DNA of 15,712 nt from Clostridia bacterium. Its GTDB lineage: Bacteria; Bacillota; Clostridia; Oscillospirales; CAG-272. The notes below the pieces were generated by a model, which was not told the origin of the DNA, searched no databases, and saw only the letters and a program-made list of their open reading frames with translations. A program made the translations under genes and the position numbers. Below, in pieces: positions 6,684 to 13,158 of the stretch (the first letter of the stretch is position 1; each line of letters begins with the position of its first letter). The DNA is taken from positions 1-15,712 of the forward strand of contig JAGAUC010000041.1 in the NCBI GenBank assembly GCA_017621015.1. The letters are read 5' to 3'.

Positions 6684-7715
6684 ATGAATATGGATTTCAA
6701 ACTTAAGCTCCCCGAGCCGCGGGAGGTTATGGATATGTATCCGGTAACGGCGGAGATGAAGGCACAAAAGCAGAAGAATGACGAGGAGATCCGCAAGGTG
6801 TTTACGGGACTGAGCGACAAATTTTTGCTGATCATCGGCCCTTGCTCGGCTGACCGCGAGGATGCGGTGCTGGATTATATTTCCCGTCTCCGCACGGTGC
6901 AGGAAAAGGTAAAGGACAAAATTGTCATCATTCCGCGTATTTATACCAACAAGCCGCGTACTACGGGTGCGGGCTACAAGGGAATGCTTCATCAGAGCGA
7001 CCCCAATGCGTCGCCCAATATGCTTCGCGGACTGATGGCCATTCGCCGTCTGCACGTAAAGGCTCTCTCAGAAACCGGCTTTTCCAGCGCGGACGAGATG
7101 CTGTACCCCGAAAATCACCGATATCTTGCCGATCTTTTGTCCTACGTGGCGATTGGCGCGCGCTCGGTGGAAAACCAGCAGCATCGTCTGACGGCCAGCG
7201 GACTGGATCTTCCTGTCGGTATGAAAAATCCGACAAGCGGCGATCTTTCGGTTATGGTAAACGCCATCAAGGCGGCACAGCAGGGTCACGTGTTCAGCTA
7301 CGGTGGATATGAGGTGGAGAGCCACGGAAATCCGCTGACACATGCGGTGCTTCGCGGCTGGGTGAACAGCCACGGACAGACCTTCCCGAATTACCACTAC
7401 GAGGATCTGAGCCGCCTGTGTGACATCTATGCGGAAAGCGGACTTGCCGATCCTGCCGTGATCGTGGACACCAACCACTCCAATTCGGGCAAAAAGTGGC
7501 TGGAGCAGATCCGTATTTCCAAGGAGATCCTCCACAGCACCCGCCATTCGGCGGACATTCACCGTCTGGTCAAGGGCCTGATGATCGAGTCCTACATTGA
7601 GGACGGCTGTCAGAAGGCCGAGGAGGGCATCTACGGCAAGTCAATCACCGATCCTTGCCTTGGCTGGGAAAAGACCGAAAAGCTGATTCTGGAGATTGCC
7701 GATCTCAGGGCATAA
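6684..7715 (+). CDS. aroF: 3-deoxy-7-phosphoheptulonate (DAHP) synthase, class I
   Basis: This 343-residue enzyme condenses PEP and erythrose 4-phosphate, the entry step of the shikimate pathway. IIGPCSADRE (50-59) carries the metal-binding Cys54. KPRTTGAGYKG, ENQQHRLTASGLDLPVGMKNPTSGDL and VDTNHSNSGKKW follow in the order of the AroF/AroG/AroH family, with ITDPCLGWEKTEKLI at the end. There is no fused chorismate mutase or extra regulatory domain. AAGGAAGTG at 6667-6675 precedes the ATG at 6684. ATG at 6690 would also be possible and would change only two residues. Its place near the end of the operon means the first pathway enzyme is made under the same control as pheA. Which of the aroF/G/H labels applies cannot be told. 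Confidence 0.94.
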   Translation: MNMDFKLKLPEPREVMDMYPVTAEMKAQKQKNDEEIRKVFTGLSDKFLLIIGPCSADREDAVLDYISRLRTVQEKVKDKIVIIPRIYTNKPRTTGAGYKGMLHQSDPNASPNMLRGLMAIRRLHVKALSETGFSSADEMLYPENHRYLADLLSYVAIGARSVENQQHRLTASGLDLPVGMKNPTSGDLSVMVNAIKAAQQGHVFSYGGYEVESHGNPLTHAVLRGWVNSHGQTFPNYHYEDLSRLCDIYAESGLADPAVIVDTNHSNSGKKWLEQIRISKEILHSTRHSADIHRLVKGLMIESYIEDGCQKAEEGIYGKSITDPCLGWEKTEKLILEIADLRA

Positions 7716-7719
7716 GAAT

Positions 7720-8505
7720 ATGGAGAATTTACAAAAGATAAACAAGGAAACCTACGCGGACGACGTGCTTCGTCTGGCGCTTGACGTGGGCGAGGGGATG
7801 CTCAAAAACGGCGGCGAGATCAGCCGTGTTGAGGATACCATCGAGCGCATCTGCCACGCCTACGGCGCGGTTCACGTTGAGGTATTTGCCATTATTTCCC
7901 TCATTTCCGCATCGGTGCGTATGGAGGACGATACGTATTCCTCGCAGATCCGCCGTGTCAAGAGCACAGGTATGAATTTTGCGCTTCTGGAGGAGCTCAA
8001 CGGTCTCTCGCGTGAGGTCTGCCATGACGTGCCGAGTCTGGAGTATTTTGATGAGAGGCTTCACGCACTCAAGAATAAGAAATACGGCTCCCATGCGCTT
8101 TCGATGTTCGCGTGGATGCTGGCCGCGGCCAGCTTTGCCGTCTTTTTTGGCGGCGGCATTTGGGAGTGCCTTTGGGCAGCGATCGCGGGTGTGGCGATGT
8201 TCTGTATCGATACCTACGCGCCAAGACGTGTCAACACCATAGCCAAAAACGTCATGTCCGCCTTTGTGGCTACGCTTTTGGCGGCGGCCTCGACATTTAT
8301 TCACGGTGGCGAGGGTAGCGTGATCATTATGGGCTCGCTGATGCTTTTGGTGCCGGGGGTGGCCATCGGTACGGCCATGCGCGACATTTTCTGCGGTGAG
8401 CTTTTGGGCGGTATGCTCAAGCTTTTGCAGGCCTGCCTGGCGGCTCTCATGCTTGCCTTCGGCTACATTTTGGCCGCAACCCTGATGGGAGGTGGCGCGA
8501 TATGA
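7720..8505 (+). CDS. ThrE-family exporter, large (YjjP-like) subunit
   Basis: This 261-residue membrane protein has a soluble N-terminal region (residues 1-125) with the family pattern KNGGEISRVEDTIERICHAYG (29-49). About five hydrophobic segments follow (125-150, 152-166, 178-195, 200-220, 235-258), including MLLVPGVAIGTAMRDI (208-223). This is the PF06738/DUF1212-type half of ThrE exporters. In Corynebacterium one fused ThrE exports threonine and serine, whereas in E. coli the split YjjP/YjjB pair is linked to succinate export. Here the halves are separate and overlap by ATGA. It starts 4 bp after aroF, so it belongs to the aromatic operon. The substrate is unknown; an aromatic amino acid or pathway intermediate is inference from position. 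The ATG at 7720 is preferred to an upstream start inside aroF. Confidence 0.85.
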   Translation: MENLQKINKETYADDVLRLALDVGEGMLKNGGEISRVEDTIERICHAYGAVHVEVFAIISLISASVRMEDDTYSSQIRRVKSTGMNFALLEELNGLSREVCHDVPSLEYFDERLHALKNKKYGSHALSMFAWMLAAASFAVFFGGGIWECLWAAIAGVAMFCIDTYAPRRVNTIAKNVMSAFVATLLAAASTFIHGGEGSVIIMGSLMLLVPGVAIGTAMRDIFCGELLGGMLKLLQACLAALMLAFGYILAATLMGGGAI

Positions 8506-8981
8506 ATTTCTTTACCGTGCAGCTTTTGGTGCGTCTTATCACCTCGGCCGCAGGCTCGTGCGCCTTTGCACTGATCTTCAAGACCCACAGACGGCATCTT
8601 TTTCGAATCGGCCTTGCGGGGCTTATCACCTATTTTATTTATCATACGGTTCTTTATCTTGGCGGTGGATTTTTTGTTGCGTCCTTTGCCTCCACGCTGT
8701 TTGCGGCGGCATTTGGCGAAGTGTGTGCGCGGCTTTTCCGCGCACCGGCTCTGATCTACAATCTGACCGCACTCATCCCGATCGTGCCGGGCGGCGAGGC
8801 GTATTACACCATGCGCTACCTCTTGGAGCGCGATATGCTAAGGGCCAACGAAAAGCTTTTGGCAACGGTCGGTGTGGCACTGGGTATCGCGGGCGGCATC
8901 GTTTTGGTCTCGCTCGTGGTGGGCGTGATCGGTGACCGCATCGCGCAAAAGCATGGAGGAGATCACGGTGGCAAGCATTAA
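8502..8981 (+). CDS. ThrE-family exporter, small (YjjB-like) subunit
   Basis: This 159-residue protein is almost entirely hydrophobic, with four or five membrane segments (about 8-26, 33-52, 56-78, 85-101, 118-140). It carries the small-subunit pattern ALIYNLTALIPIVPGGEAYYT (86-106), matching the ThrE_2 / YjjB type. It has a basic, His-rich C-terminal tail. Its ATG overlaps the stop of the YjjP-like gene (ATGA at 8502-8505), the arrangement expected for a two-subunit transporter made at equal levels. Its last 14 bases overlap the next gene. Confidence 0.82.
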   Translation: MNFFTVQLLVRLITSAAGSCAFALIFKTHRRHLFRIGLAGLITYFIYHTVLYLGGGFFVASFASTLFAAAFGEVCARLFRAPALIYNLTALIPIVPGGEAYYTMRYLLERDMLRANEKLLATVGVALGIAGGIVLVSLVVGVIGDRIAQKHGGDHGGKH

Positions 8982-9795
8982 GAAGATATTGGATTTTTCT
9001 GCACCCGAATTGGATATCTTTGTTCGGCTGACGGGCGCTCAGCTTCGCTCGCGCCTTGAGCCCGAAAAGGGCATCTTCATTGCCGAAAGTCCCACGGTGA
9101 TCGAGGTGGCGCTGGCCTCGGGGCTTGTCCCCGTGGCGCTTCTGACCGACGAGCGGCTTCTCGGAACTCTGGAGAAAACCATTGAAAAATGTGGCGACAT
9201 TCCGATCTACTGTGCTGAAAAATCGGTGCTGGAGCAGCTTACGGGCTTTGCTCTGACACGGGGGGCGCTCTGCGCGATGAAGCGTCCCGAGCCAAGGAGC
9301 GCCGAGGAGCTGCTTTGCGGCGCACACCGCGTGGCGGTGCTTGAGGAGATCGCCGATTCCACCAACATCGGGGCGCTGTTCCGCTCGGCGGCGGCACTCG
9401 GGATGGACGCGGTGCTGGTCACGCCGACCTGCTGTGACCCGCTTTGCCGACGCGCGGTGCGCGTGAGCATGGGCACGGTCTTTCAGGTGCCGTGGACGCG
9501 CATTGGTGAAACGCCGGCGGACTGGCCCGAGAAGGGCATCGACCTGCTTCATTCCTTTGGCTTCAAAACCGCGGCTATGGCACTTTCCGACCAATCGGTG
9601 AGCATTGACGACAAGCGGCTTATGGCAGAGGACAAGCTGGCCATCGTCCTGGGTACCGAAGGGGACGGCCTTTCCAAAAGCACCATTGCCGGCTGTGATT
9701 ACACGGTCAAGATCCCGATGTATCACGGCGTGGACTCGCTCAACGTGGCGGCGGCAGGTGCAGTTGCCTTTTGGCAGCTTTCAAAAAGAAAATAG
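8968..9795 (+). CDS. SpoU/TrmH-family RNA 2'-O-methyltransferase
   Basis: This 275-residue protein has the three SPOUT signatures. Motif 1 is DSTNIGALFRSAAALG (130-145) with Asn133 and catalytic-type Arg139. Motif 2 is LAIVLGTEGDGLS (224-236). Motif 3 is VKIPMYHGVDSLNVAAAGAVA (247-267). Residues 1-110 form the substrate-binding N-terminal domain. The family methylates ribose 2'-OH in rRNA or tRNA with S-adenosylmethionine, and the exact target cannot be read here. A GTG start at 8968 is chosen because GGAGGA (8955-8960) lies 7 nt upstream. An ATG at 8953 has no visible site. It overlaps the exporter gene by 14 bp, so it is in the same transcript, though no link to aromatic synthesis is evident. 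Confidence 0.88.
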   Translation: MASIKKILDFSAPELDIFVRLTGAQLRSRLEPEKGIFIAESPTVIEVALASGLVPVALLTDERLLGTLEKTIEKCGDIPIYCAEKSVLEQLTGFALTRGALCAMKRPEPRSAEELLCGAHRVAVLEEIADSTNIGALFRSAAALGMDAVLVTPTCCDPLCRRAVRVSMGTVFQVPWTRIGETPADWPEKGIDLLHSFGFKTAAMALSDQSVSIDDKRLMAEDKLAIVLGTEGDGLSKSTIAGCDYTVKIPMYHGVDSLNVAAAGAVAFWQLSKRK

Positions 9796-9880
9796 AAAAC
9801 AAGCATTACGGTTTTTTCACTCTCATAGGATAGGATATACGATCGGGGAGGGTGAATATGAAAAACGTAATGCTTGTTTT
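9796..9880. repeat. Long inverted repeat bracketing the wecB ribosome binding site
   Basis: AAAACAAGCATTACG (9796-9810) is an exact 15-base reverse complement of CGTAATGCTTGTTTT (9866-9880). After one unpaired G (9811), TTTTT (9812-9816) pairs with AAAAA (9861-9865). The stem totals 20 bp with a loop of about 44 nt. The right arm consists of codons 2-8 of wecB, and the loop holds its ribosome binding site and start codon. The left arm begins immediately after the SpoU stop. In RNA it could display or restrict the wecB start region, or mark a processing site. Confidence 0.8.
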
Positions 9881-10952
9881 TGGTACACGGCCGGAGGCCA
9901 TCAAGATGTGTCCGCTTGTGCGGGAGCTACGGGGGCGCGAGGGAATGCGCACGGTGGTTTGCGTGACCGGTCAGCACCGCCGGATGCTGGATTCGGTGCT
10001 TGGTGCCTTTGGCGTGGTATCGGATTACGATCTGAATATTATGAAGGAGCGGCAAAGCCTTTTTGACATTACCACCGGCGTTTTAAACGGAATGTGTGAG
10101 GTGCTACGGAGGGAAAGGCCCGACGCGGTTTTGGTGCACGGTGACACCTCCAGCGCGTTTGCCGCGGCACTTGCTTGCTTTTATGAGGGGAGTCCTGTGG
10201 GGCACGTGGAGGCGGGGCTTCGTACACACAACGTGTGGCGTCCGTATCCCGAGGAGTTTAACCGCCTGGCGGTGGGGCTTGTGGCGCGATATCATTTTGC
10301 GCCCACAAGGGAGGCCGCGCAAAATCTGCTGGGAGAGGGAAAGGACCCGAGCTCGGTCTACGTGACGGGTAACACCGCCATTGACGCGTTGCGCTTTACC
10401 GTAAAAAGGGAGTACGCTCACGAGGAGCTTACGTGGGCGAGGGGAAGCCGCCTGATCCTGATCACGGCGCACCGCCGCGAAAATCTGGGCGAGCCGATGC
10501 GAGGGATGCTTCGCGCGATTCGCCGCGTGACCGAGGAGTATCCCGATGTCAAAGCCATTTATCCCGTCCATATGAATCCCACCGTACGGGAGATCGCAAA
10601 CGGCGAGCTTTCGGGCTGTGAGCGCATTCACCTTACCGAGCCGCTTGACGTGCTTGATTTTCACAATTTTCTTGCCCGCAGCCATTTAGTGCTTACGGAC
10701 AGCGGCGGCATTCAGGAGGAGGCGCCCGCGCTCGGAAAGCCGGTGCTGGTCATGCGACGGGAGACCGAGCGCCCGGAGGGCGTACGAGCCGGCACGCTCC
10801 GCCTGGTCGGCACCGAAGAGGAGAGCATTTACGAGAATTTCAAGCAGCTTTTGGAGGACCGGGAGGCCTACGAGGCTATGGCAAAGGCCACAAACCCGTA
10901 CGGCGACGGCTTTGCCTGCCGCCGCATCGCGGACATTTTGCAAGCAGAATAA
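9858..10952 (+). CDS. wecB: UDP-N-acetylglucosamine 2-epimerase, non-hydrolysing
   Basis: This 364-residue cytosolic enzyme interconverts UDP-GlcNAc and UDP-ManNAc, a precursor of teichoic acid linkage units and capsule sugars. GTRPEAIKMCPL (9-20, with Arg11 and Lys16), VHGDTSSAFA (93-102, Asp96), GHVEAGLRTH (115-124, Glu118), YPEEFNR (Glu132), ITAHRRENLGEP (His205) and TDSGGIQEEAPALGKPVLV match the family in order and spacing. Length is typical. GGGAGG at 9847-9852 supports the ATG at 9858; a GTG at 9852 is in frame but sits in that site. A 62-bp gap holding the inverted repeat separates it from the SpoU gene, so it may be read through or have its own control. No other envelope gene adjoins it. 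Confidence 0.95.
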   Translation: MKNVMLVFGTRPEAIKMCPLVRELRGREGMRTVVCVTGQHRRMLDSVLGAFGVVSDYDLNIMKERQSLFDITTGVLNGMCEVLRRERPDAVLVHGDTSSAFAAALACFYEGSPVGHVEAGLRTHNVWRPYPEEFNRLAVGLVARYHFAPTREAAQNLLGEGKDPSSVYVTGNTAIDALRFTVKREYAHEELTWARGSRLILITAHRRENLGEPMRGMLRAIRRVTEEYPDVKAIYPVHMNPTVREIANGELSGCERIHLTEPLDVLDFHNFLARSHLVLTDSGGIQEEAPALGKPVLVMRRETERPEGVRAGTLRLVGTEEESIYENFKQLLEDREAYEAMAKATNPYGDGFACRRIADILQAE

Positions 10953-10956
10953 AAAA

Positions 10957-10980
10957 CGCCCTCCGCTTGTGCGGAGGGCG
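10957..10980. terminator. Bidirectional hairpin terminator, probably the original tRNA-Arg terminator
   Basis: CGCCCTCCGC (10957-10966) pairs perfectly with GCGGAGGGCG (10971-10980) around the loop TTGT. On the minus strand it is followed by TTTTTT (10956-10951) and directly abuts the displaced tRNA fragment ending at 10982. On the plus strand it starts 4 bp after the wecB stop but has only TT after the stem. It is therefore best built for minus-strand transcripts and probably serves wecB secondarily. Confidence 0.85.
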
Positions 10981-10981
10981 T

Positions 10982-11026
10982 TGGCACCCCTGGCGGGAAT
11001 CAGAGCCTATAACTACCCCTTAGGAG
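10982..11026 (-). repeat. Displaced 3' half of tRNA-Arg(CCT), putative left att site
   Basis: Read on the minus strand, this matches the 3' portion of the intact tRNA-Arg at 13158-13232. It shares an exact 18-base block, CTCCTAAGGGGTAGTTAT (11026-11009; 13201-13184 in the intact gene), plus the blocks GATTCCCG and GGGTGCCA. The T arm has one extra base and several changes, and there is no 5' half, so it is not a working tRNA. Orientation is the same as the intact gene, with the CCA end away from the islet. Confidence 0.75.
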
Positions 11027-11072
11027 TTTTCAGAAGTGTTCGTGTCTATCTTCGTTTGGGTGATTTTCTTGT

Positions 11073-11115
11073 AAAACAAGCGTAAAATCCACCGAAAAGA
11101 TAGATTTTACGCTTG
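11073..11115 (-). terminator. Terminator hairpin of the islet gene pair
   Basis: CAAGCGTAAAATC (11077-11089) and GATTTTACGCTTG (11103-11115) form a perfect 13-bp stem with a 13-nt loop. On the minus strand TTTT follows directly (11076-11073). It lies 85 bp past the stop of the minus-strand 216-residue gene and would end that transcript. The U tract is short, so strength is uncertain. Confidence 0.6.
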
Positions 11116-11163
11116 GTAGGTTGTGTATTTGTGAGTGTTTTCTGTGGTGCTTTGTATCGTGTG

Positions 11164-11182
11164 GGTGTACAATAGGTGTACA
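11164..11182. repeat. Paired GGTGTACA repeats
   Basis: GGTGTACA occurs at 11164-11171 and again at 11175-11182, spaced by 11 bp start to start, about one helical turn. The site lies between the putative att fragment and the end of the islet genes. Arm-type integrase or accessory protein binding is one possibility, but no integrase gene is present to support it. Confidence 0.4.
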
Positions 11183-11199
11183 CAGCAAAATCATCGATT

Positions 11200-11850
11200 T
11201 CAGATTTCAGTTACATATGAATCGCTATAATCATTAGGATACCTACAAACCATTTTCATTAAATATTCATGCTTTTGGTAGTATTTATCCTTGCAACTCA
11301 TAGTGGCATACAATACAACTTCCCCCTTTTCGTTACTGGCAGGGGACTTTAGATTTAACTCTATATTTTTTTGCGGATTTATGACGGGAGATGCATATGT
11401 ATCTTGTGATTCCCAAATTGTTTTTGAACCAGCTTTAATTTTTATATCGTATACATCAACATCATAAGCTATATTATTAGAAACATTATTTATAGAAATC
11501 CTTAAACTACCACAAAAGCCACTAGCACCCAAATTTCTCATATAGAATTTAGGCATGTTTTCAATACGCTCTTGTTCCTCTAAAATTGCAGCTTTTTTAT
11601 CAGCTTCAGCCTTGATTATGTGGTTTTGATACAATGCCAATGCTCCTAAAACAACTGTACCCATGAAAGAAAGTACCGCACCATAGTATCCTAAAAACTC
11701 ACCCGCCGACCATTCCGCTTGCAATATTTCTGCTTTAATGTTTACTTTGAAAAGCAGATGAATGAGAAATGGAACACCAAACAATGCAACACTTATAATC
11801 ACACATACAATTACAAATAAAATCCTATGCTTTTTTATCCAATCTAACAT
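11200..11850 (-). CDS. Two-transmembrane protein of unknown function
   Basis: This 216-residue protein is not a family I can name. It has a short basic N terminus, a membrane segment at 8-34, and a linker with EWSAGEFLGYYGAVLSFMG (46-64) leading into a second segment at 52-75. A charged helical stretch follows (78-100, possible short coiled coil), then a predicted beta-rich C-terminal domain (105-216) with no obvious catalytic motif. The W-x-x-G-(D/E)-F-L-x-Y-Y-G pattern before a membrane segment recurs in uncharacterised Bacillota membrane proteins. AGAGGA lies 4 nt before the ATG. It is 40 bp downstream of the zinc-finger/SHOCT gene on the same strand, so the two are probably co-transcribed. 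Codon use is AT-rich, as expected of acquired DNA. Confidence 0.75.
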   Translation of the reverse strand: MLDWIKKHRILFVIVCVIISVALFGVPFLIHLLFKVNIKAEILQAEWSAGEFLGYYGAVLSFMGTVVLGALALYQNHIIKAEADKKAAILEEQERIENMPKFYMRNLGASGFCGSLRISINNVSNNIAYDVDVYDIKIKAGSKTIWESQDTYASPVINPQKNIELNLKSPASNEKGEVVLYATMSCKDKYYQKHEYLMKMVCRYPNDYSDSYVTEI

Positions 11851-11890
11851 GCTTTCCTCTATACAACAACTCCCAAAAATTTAATGCTAA

Positions 11891-12937
11891 TTACAAGCCT
11901 AAAATTTGTTTTTTCTTAGCGTTAAATTCTTCTTCGGTTATAATTCCTTCATCAAGCAATTTCTTCAATTCTCTCAAATCTTTCAGTTCCGGGTCGATAG
12001 AAGTTGACTTACCACTTGTGCTATAAGATTTGGGGCTTGACGAAAGCTGCCCATTGTTGACTATTTTAATCAATTCTAAAATCACTAAAATTGTTAAGAC
12101 ATCAATCGTTAATAATGAATGGCATTTTGCACCTTCATAAATTTGAAACCCGTCGCAATGATTTTCAATTTGAGTTATTTTTGAGAATGGAATGTCAAAG
12201 CCATATTTAGGTGCAAGCAGTACAATTCTAAAATTTGTGATAAATAATGTTCCGTCAAAGTATTCTCCAATATTTTCTCTGATAACTTGCGAATCTCCAC
12301 CGCCAGTTCTTACATACACACCTTTTGCAACACGAAAACTCACACCAGCCCCGCTACTTTTACGTCCTGTAACAACATTCTTTTCATGGTATGCGGTTGC
12401 CTCATCTTTATAATAGCAAACCTCCCCTGCTTGAAGAGCGATTTGCGGATTTTTAAGCGTTAGAAGATGTAATTTTTCCGATTGTGTTATGTTATCATCA
12501 AGCAAAATAGGGTTGGTTATTTGTTTTGTTACACCACAGTATCTTTTCAACTGAGTTAACGTATATTGATTTAACTTCCAAAAAGTAATTCCGTTTTTAG
12601 ATAAAATCCCCGTACAGTTACGACAAACATAGCCACCAAATGCTTTTGGATGAACCGTGCTTTTGATTTCTCTTTCGCAGATAATACAATGCGATGTATT
12701 TGACGTATGCGAAGGCTCCATACTACTTTGTTTTGCGTGCTGTTTTACTTTAGGAACTCTTTTGCCGCAGTAAATACTTCCCAAAACAGATAGAGCAGTG
12801 AAAACCATACCACAAATCCACATAGATGGTATTGTTTCAACAATTCCCATAATCAGCAAAAGTAAGCCTATTAGTCCCACCAATACTGCAATAATTAAGC
12901 CTATAATAGAGAATATCTTTTTTAACATAATTGTCAT
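11891..12937 (-). CDS. Membrane protein with zinc finger, PH-like region and C-terminal SHOCT domain
   Basis: This 348-residue protein has four regions. Two membrane segments lie at 7-31 and 36-56. A C-x2-C...C-x2-C finger (Cys84, Cys87, Cys105, Cys108) is followed by a Leu-rich helix, resembling the DUF4428 treble clef. Residues about 170-280 form a region with GVYVRTGGGDSQVI and GTLFITNFRIVLLAPKYGFDI, like bacterial PH/GRAM-type lipid- or protein-binding domains. The SHOCT helical hairpin is at 316-348 (LKDLRELKKLLDEGIITEEE). SHOCT occurs at protein ends as an oligomerisation module. The ATG at 12937 has AAAGGA just upstream; ATG at 12928 is an alternative. It is first in a two-gene minus-strand unit. 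Function is unknown; a membrane-linked sensing or defence role is speculation. Confidence 0.78.
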   Translation of the reverse strand: MTIMLKKIFSIIGLIIAVLVGLIGLLLLIMGIVETIPSMWICGMVFTALSVLGSIYCGKRVPKVKQHAKQSSMEPSHTSNTSHCIICEREIKSTVHPKAFGGYVCRNCTGILSKNGITFWKLNQYTLTQLKRYCGVTKQITNPILLDDNITQSEKLHLLTLKNPQIALQAGEVCYYKDEATAYHEKNVVTGRKSSGAGVSFRVAKGVYVRTGGGDSQVIRENIGEYFDGTLFITNFRIVLLAPKYGFDIPFSKITQIENHCDGFQIYEGAKCHSLLTIDVLTILVILELIKIVNNGQLSSSPKSYSTSGKSTSIDPELKDLRELKKLLDEGIITEEEFNAKKKQILGL

Positions 12938-12967
12938 TATTTCCTTTCAAAGTGAATATGTATAATA

Positions 12968-12996
12968 ATTGTACCATAAAACTCTAAATAATTCAA
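12968..12996 (-). promoter_or_regulatory. Promoter of the islet gene pair
   Basis: On the minus strand TTGAAT (12996-12991) and TACAAT (12973-12968) are spaced by 17 bp. The -10 box lies 30 bp upstream of the ATG at 12937, which gives a short leader with the ribosome binding site. The pair therefore has its own sigma-A-type promoter. Confidence 0.65.
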
Positions 12997-13100
12997 TGTA
13001 TTTCGACACAAAAGTACATTAAAATCATATTTTAGGGAACAGGATAAGCGTAGGGTACAAATTGCCGTCACACGCCAAATTTTCACCCTCTCCGAGAGTT

Positions 13101-13127
13101 TCGCAAAGTGGGATACCCACCTTGCGA
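13101..13127. repeat. Compact inverted repeat near the right islet end
   Basis: TCGCAAAGTGGG (13101-13112) and CCCACCTTGCGA (13116-13127) pair at 11 of 12 positions around the loop ATA. It is GC-rich in AT-rich surroundings and lies just beyond the tRNA terminator. There is no U tract on either strand, so it is not a normal terminator. Its role is unknown; an element-end or protein-binding site is possible. Confidence 0.5.
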
Positions 13128-13132
13128 GAACG

Positions 13133-13158
13133 AAAAAAGCACGCCTTTCAGCGTGCTT
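13133..13158 (-). terminator. Terminator of tRNA-Arg
   Basis: On the minus strand AAGCACGC (13158-13151) pairs with GCGTGCTT (13144-13137) around a 6-nt loop, and six T are read at 13138-13133. The stem begins at the last base of the tRNA CCA end. This is the same layout as the hairpin next to the displaced tRNA fragment at 10957-10980. Confidence 0.85.

Noticed and set aside
10982..11026. A second functional tRNA gene
   Set aside because: There is no 5' half, D arm or acceptor partner next to it, and the T arm has an extra base. It is only a 3'-half copy.
11027..13157. CRISPR array, prophage or transposase genes in the islet
   Set aside because: No regularly spaced repeats, structural phage proteins or transposase motifs were found on either strand.
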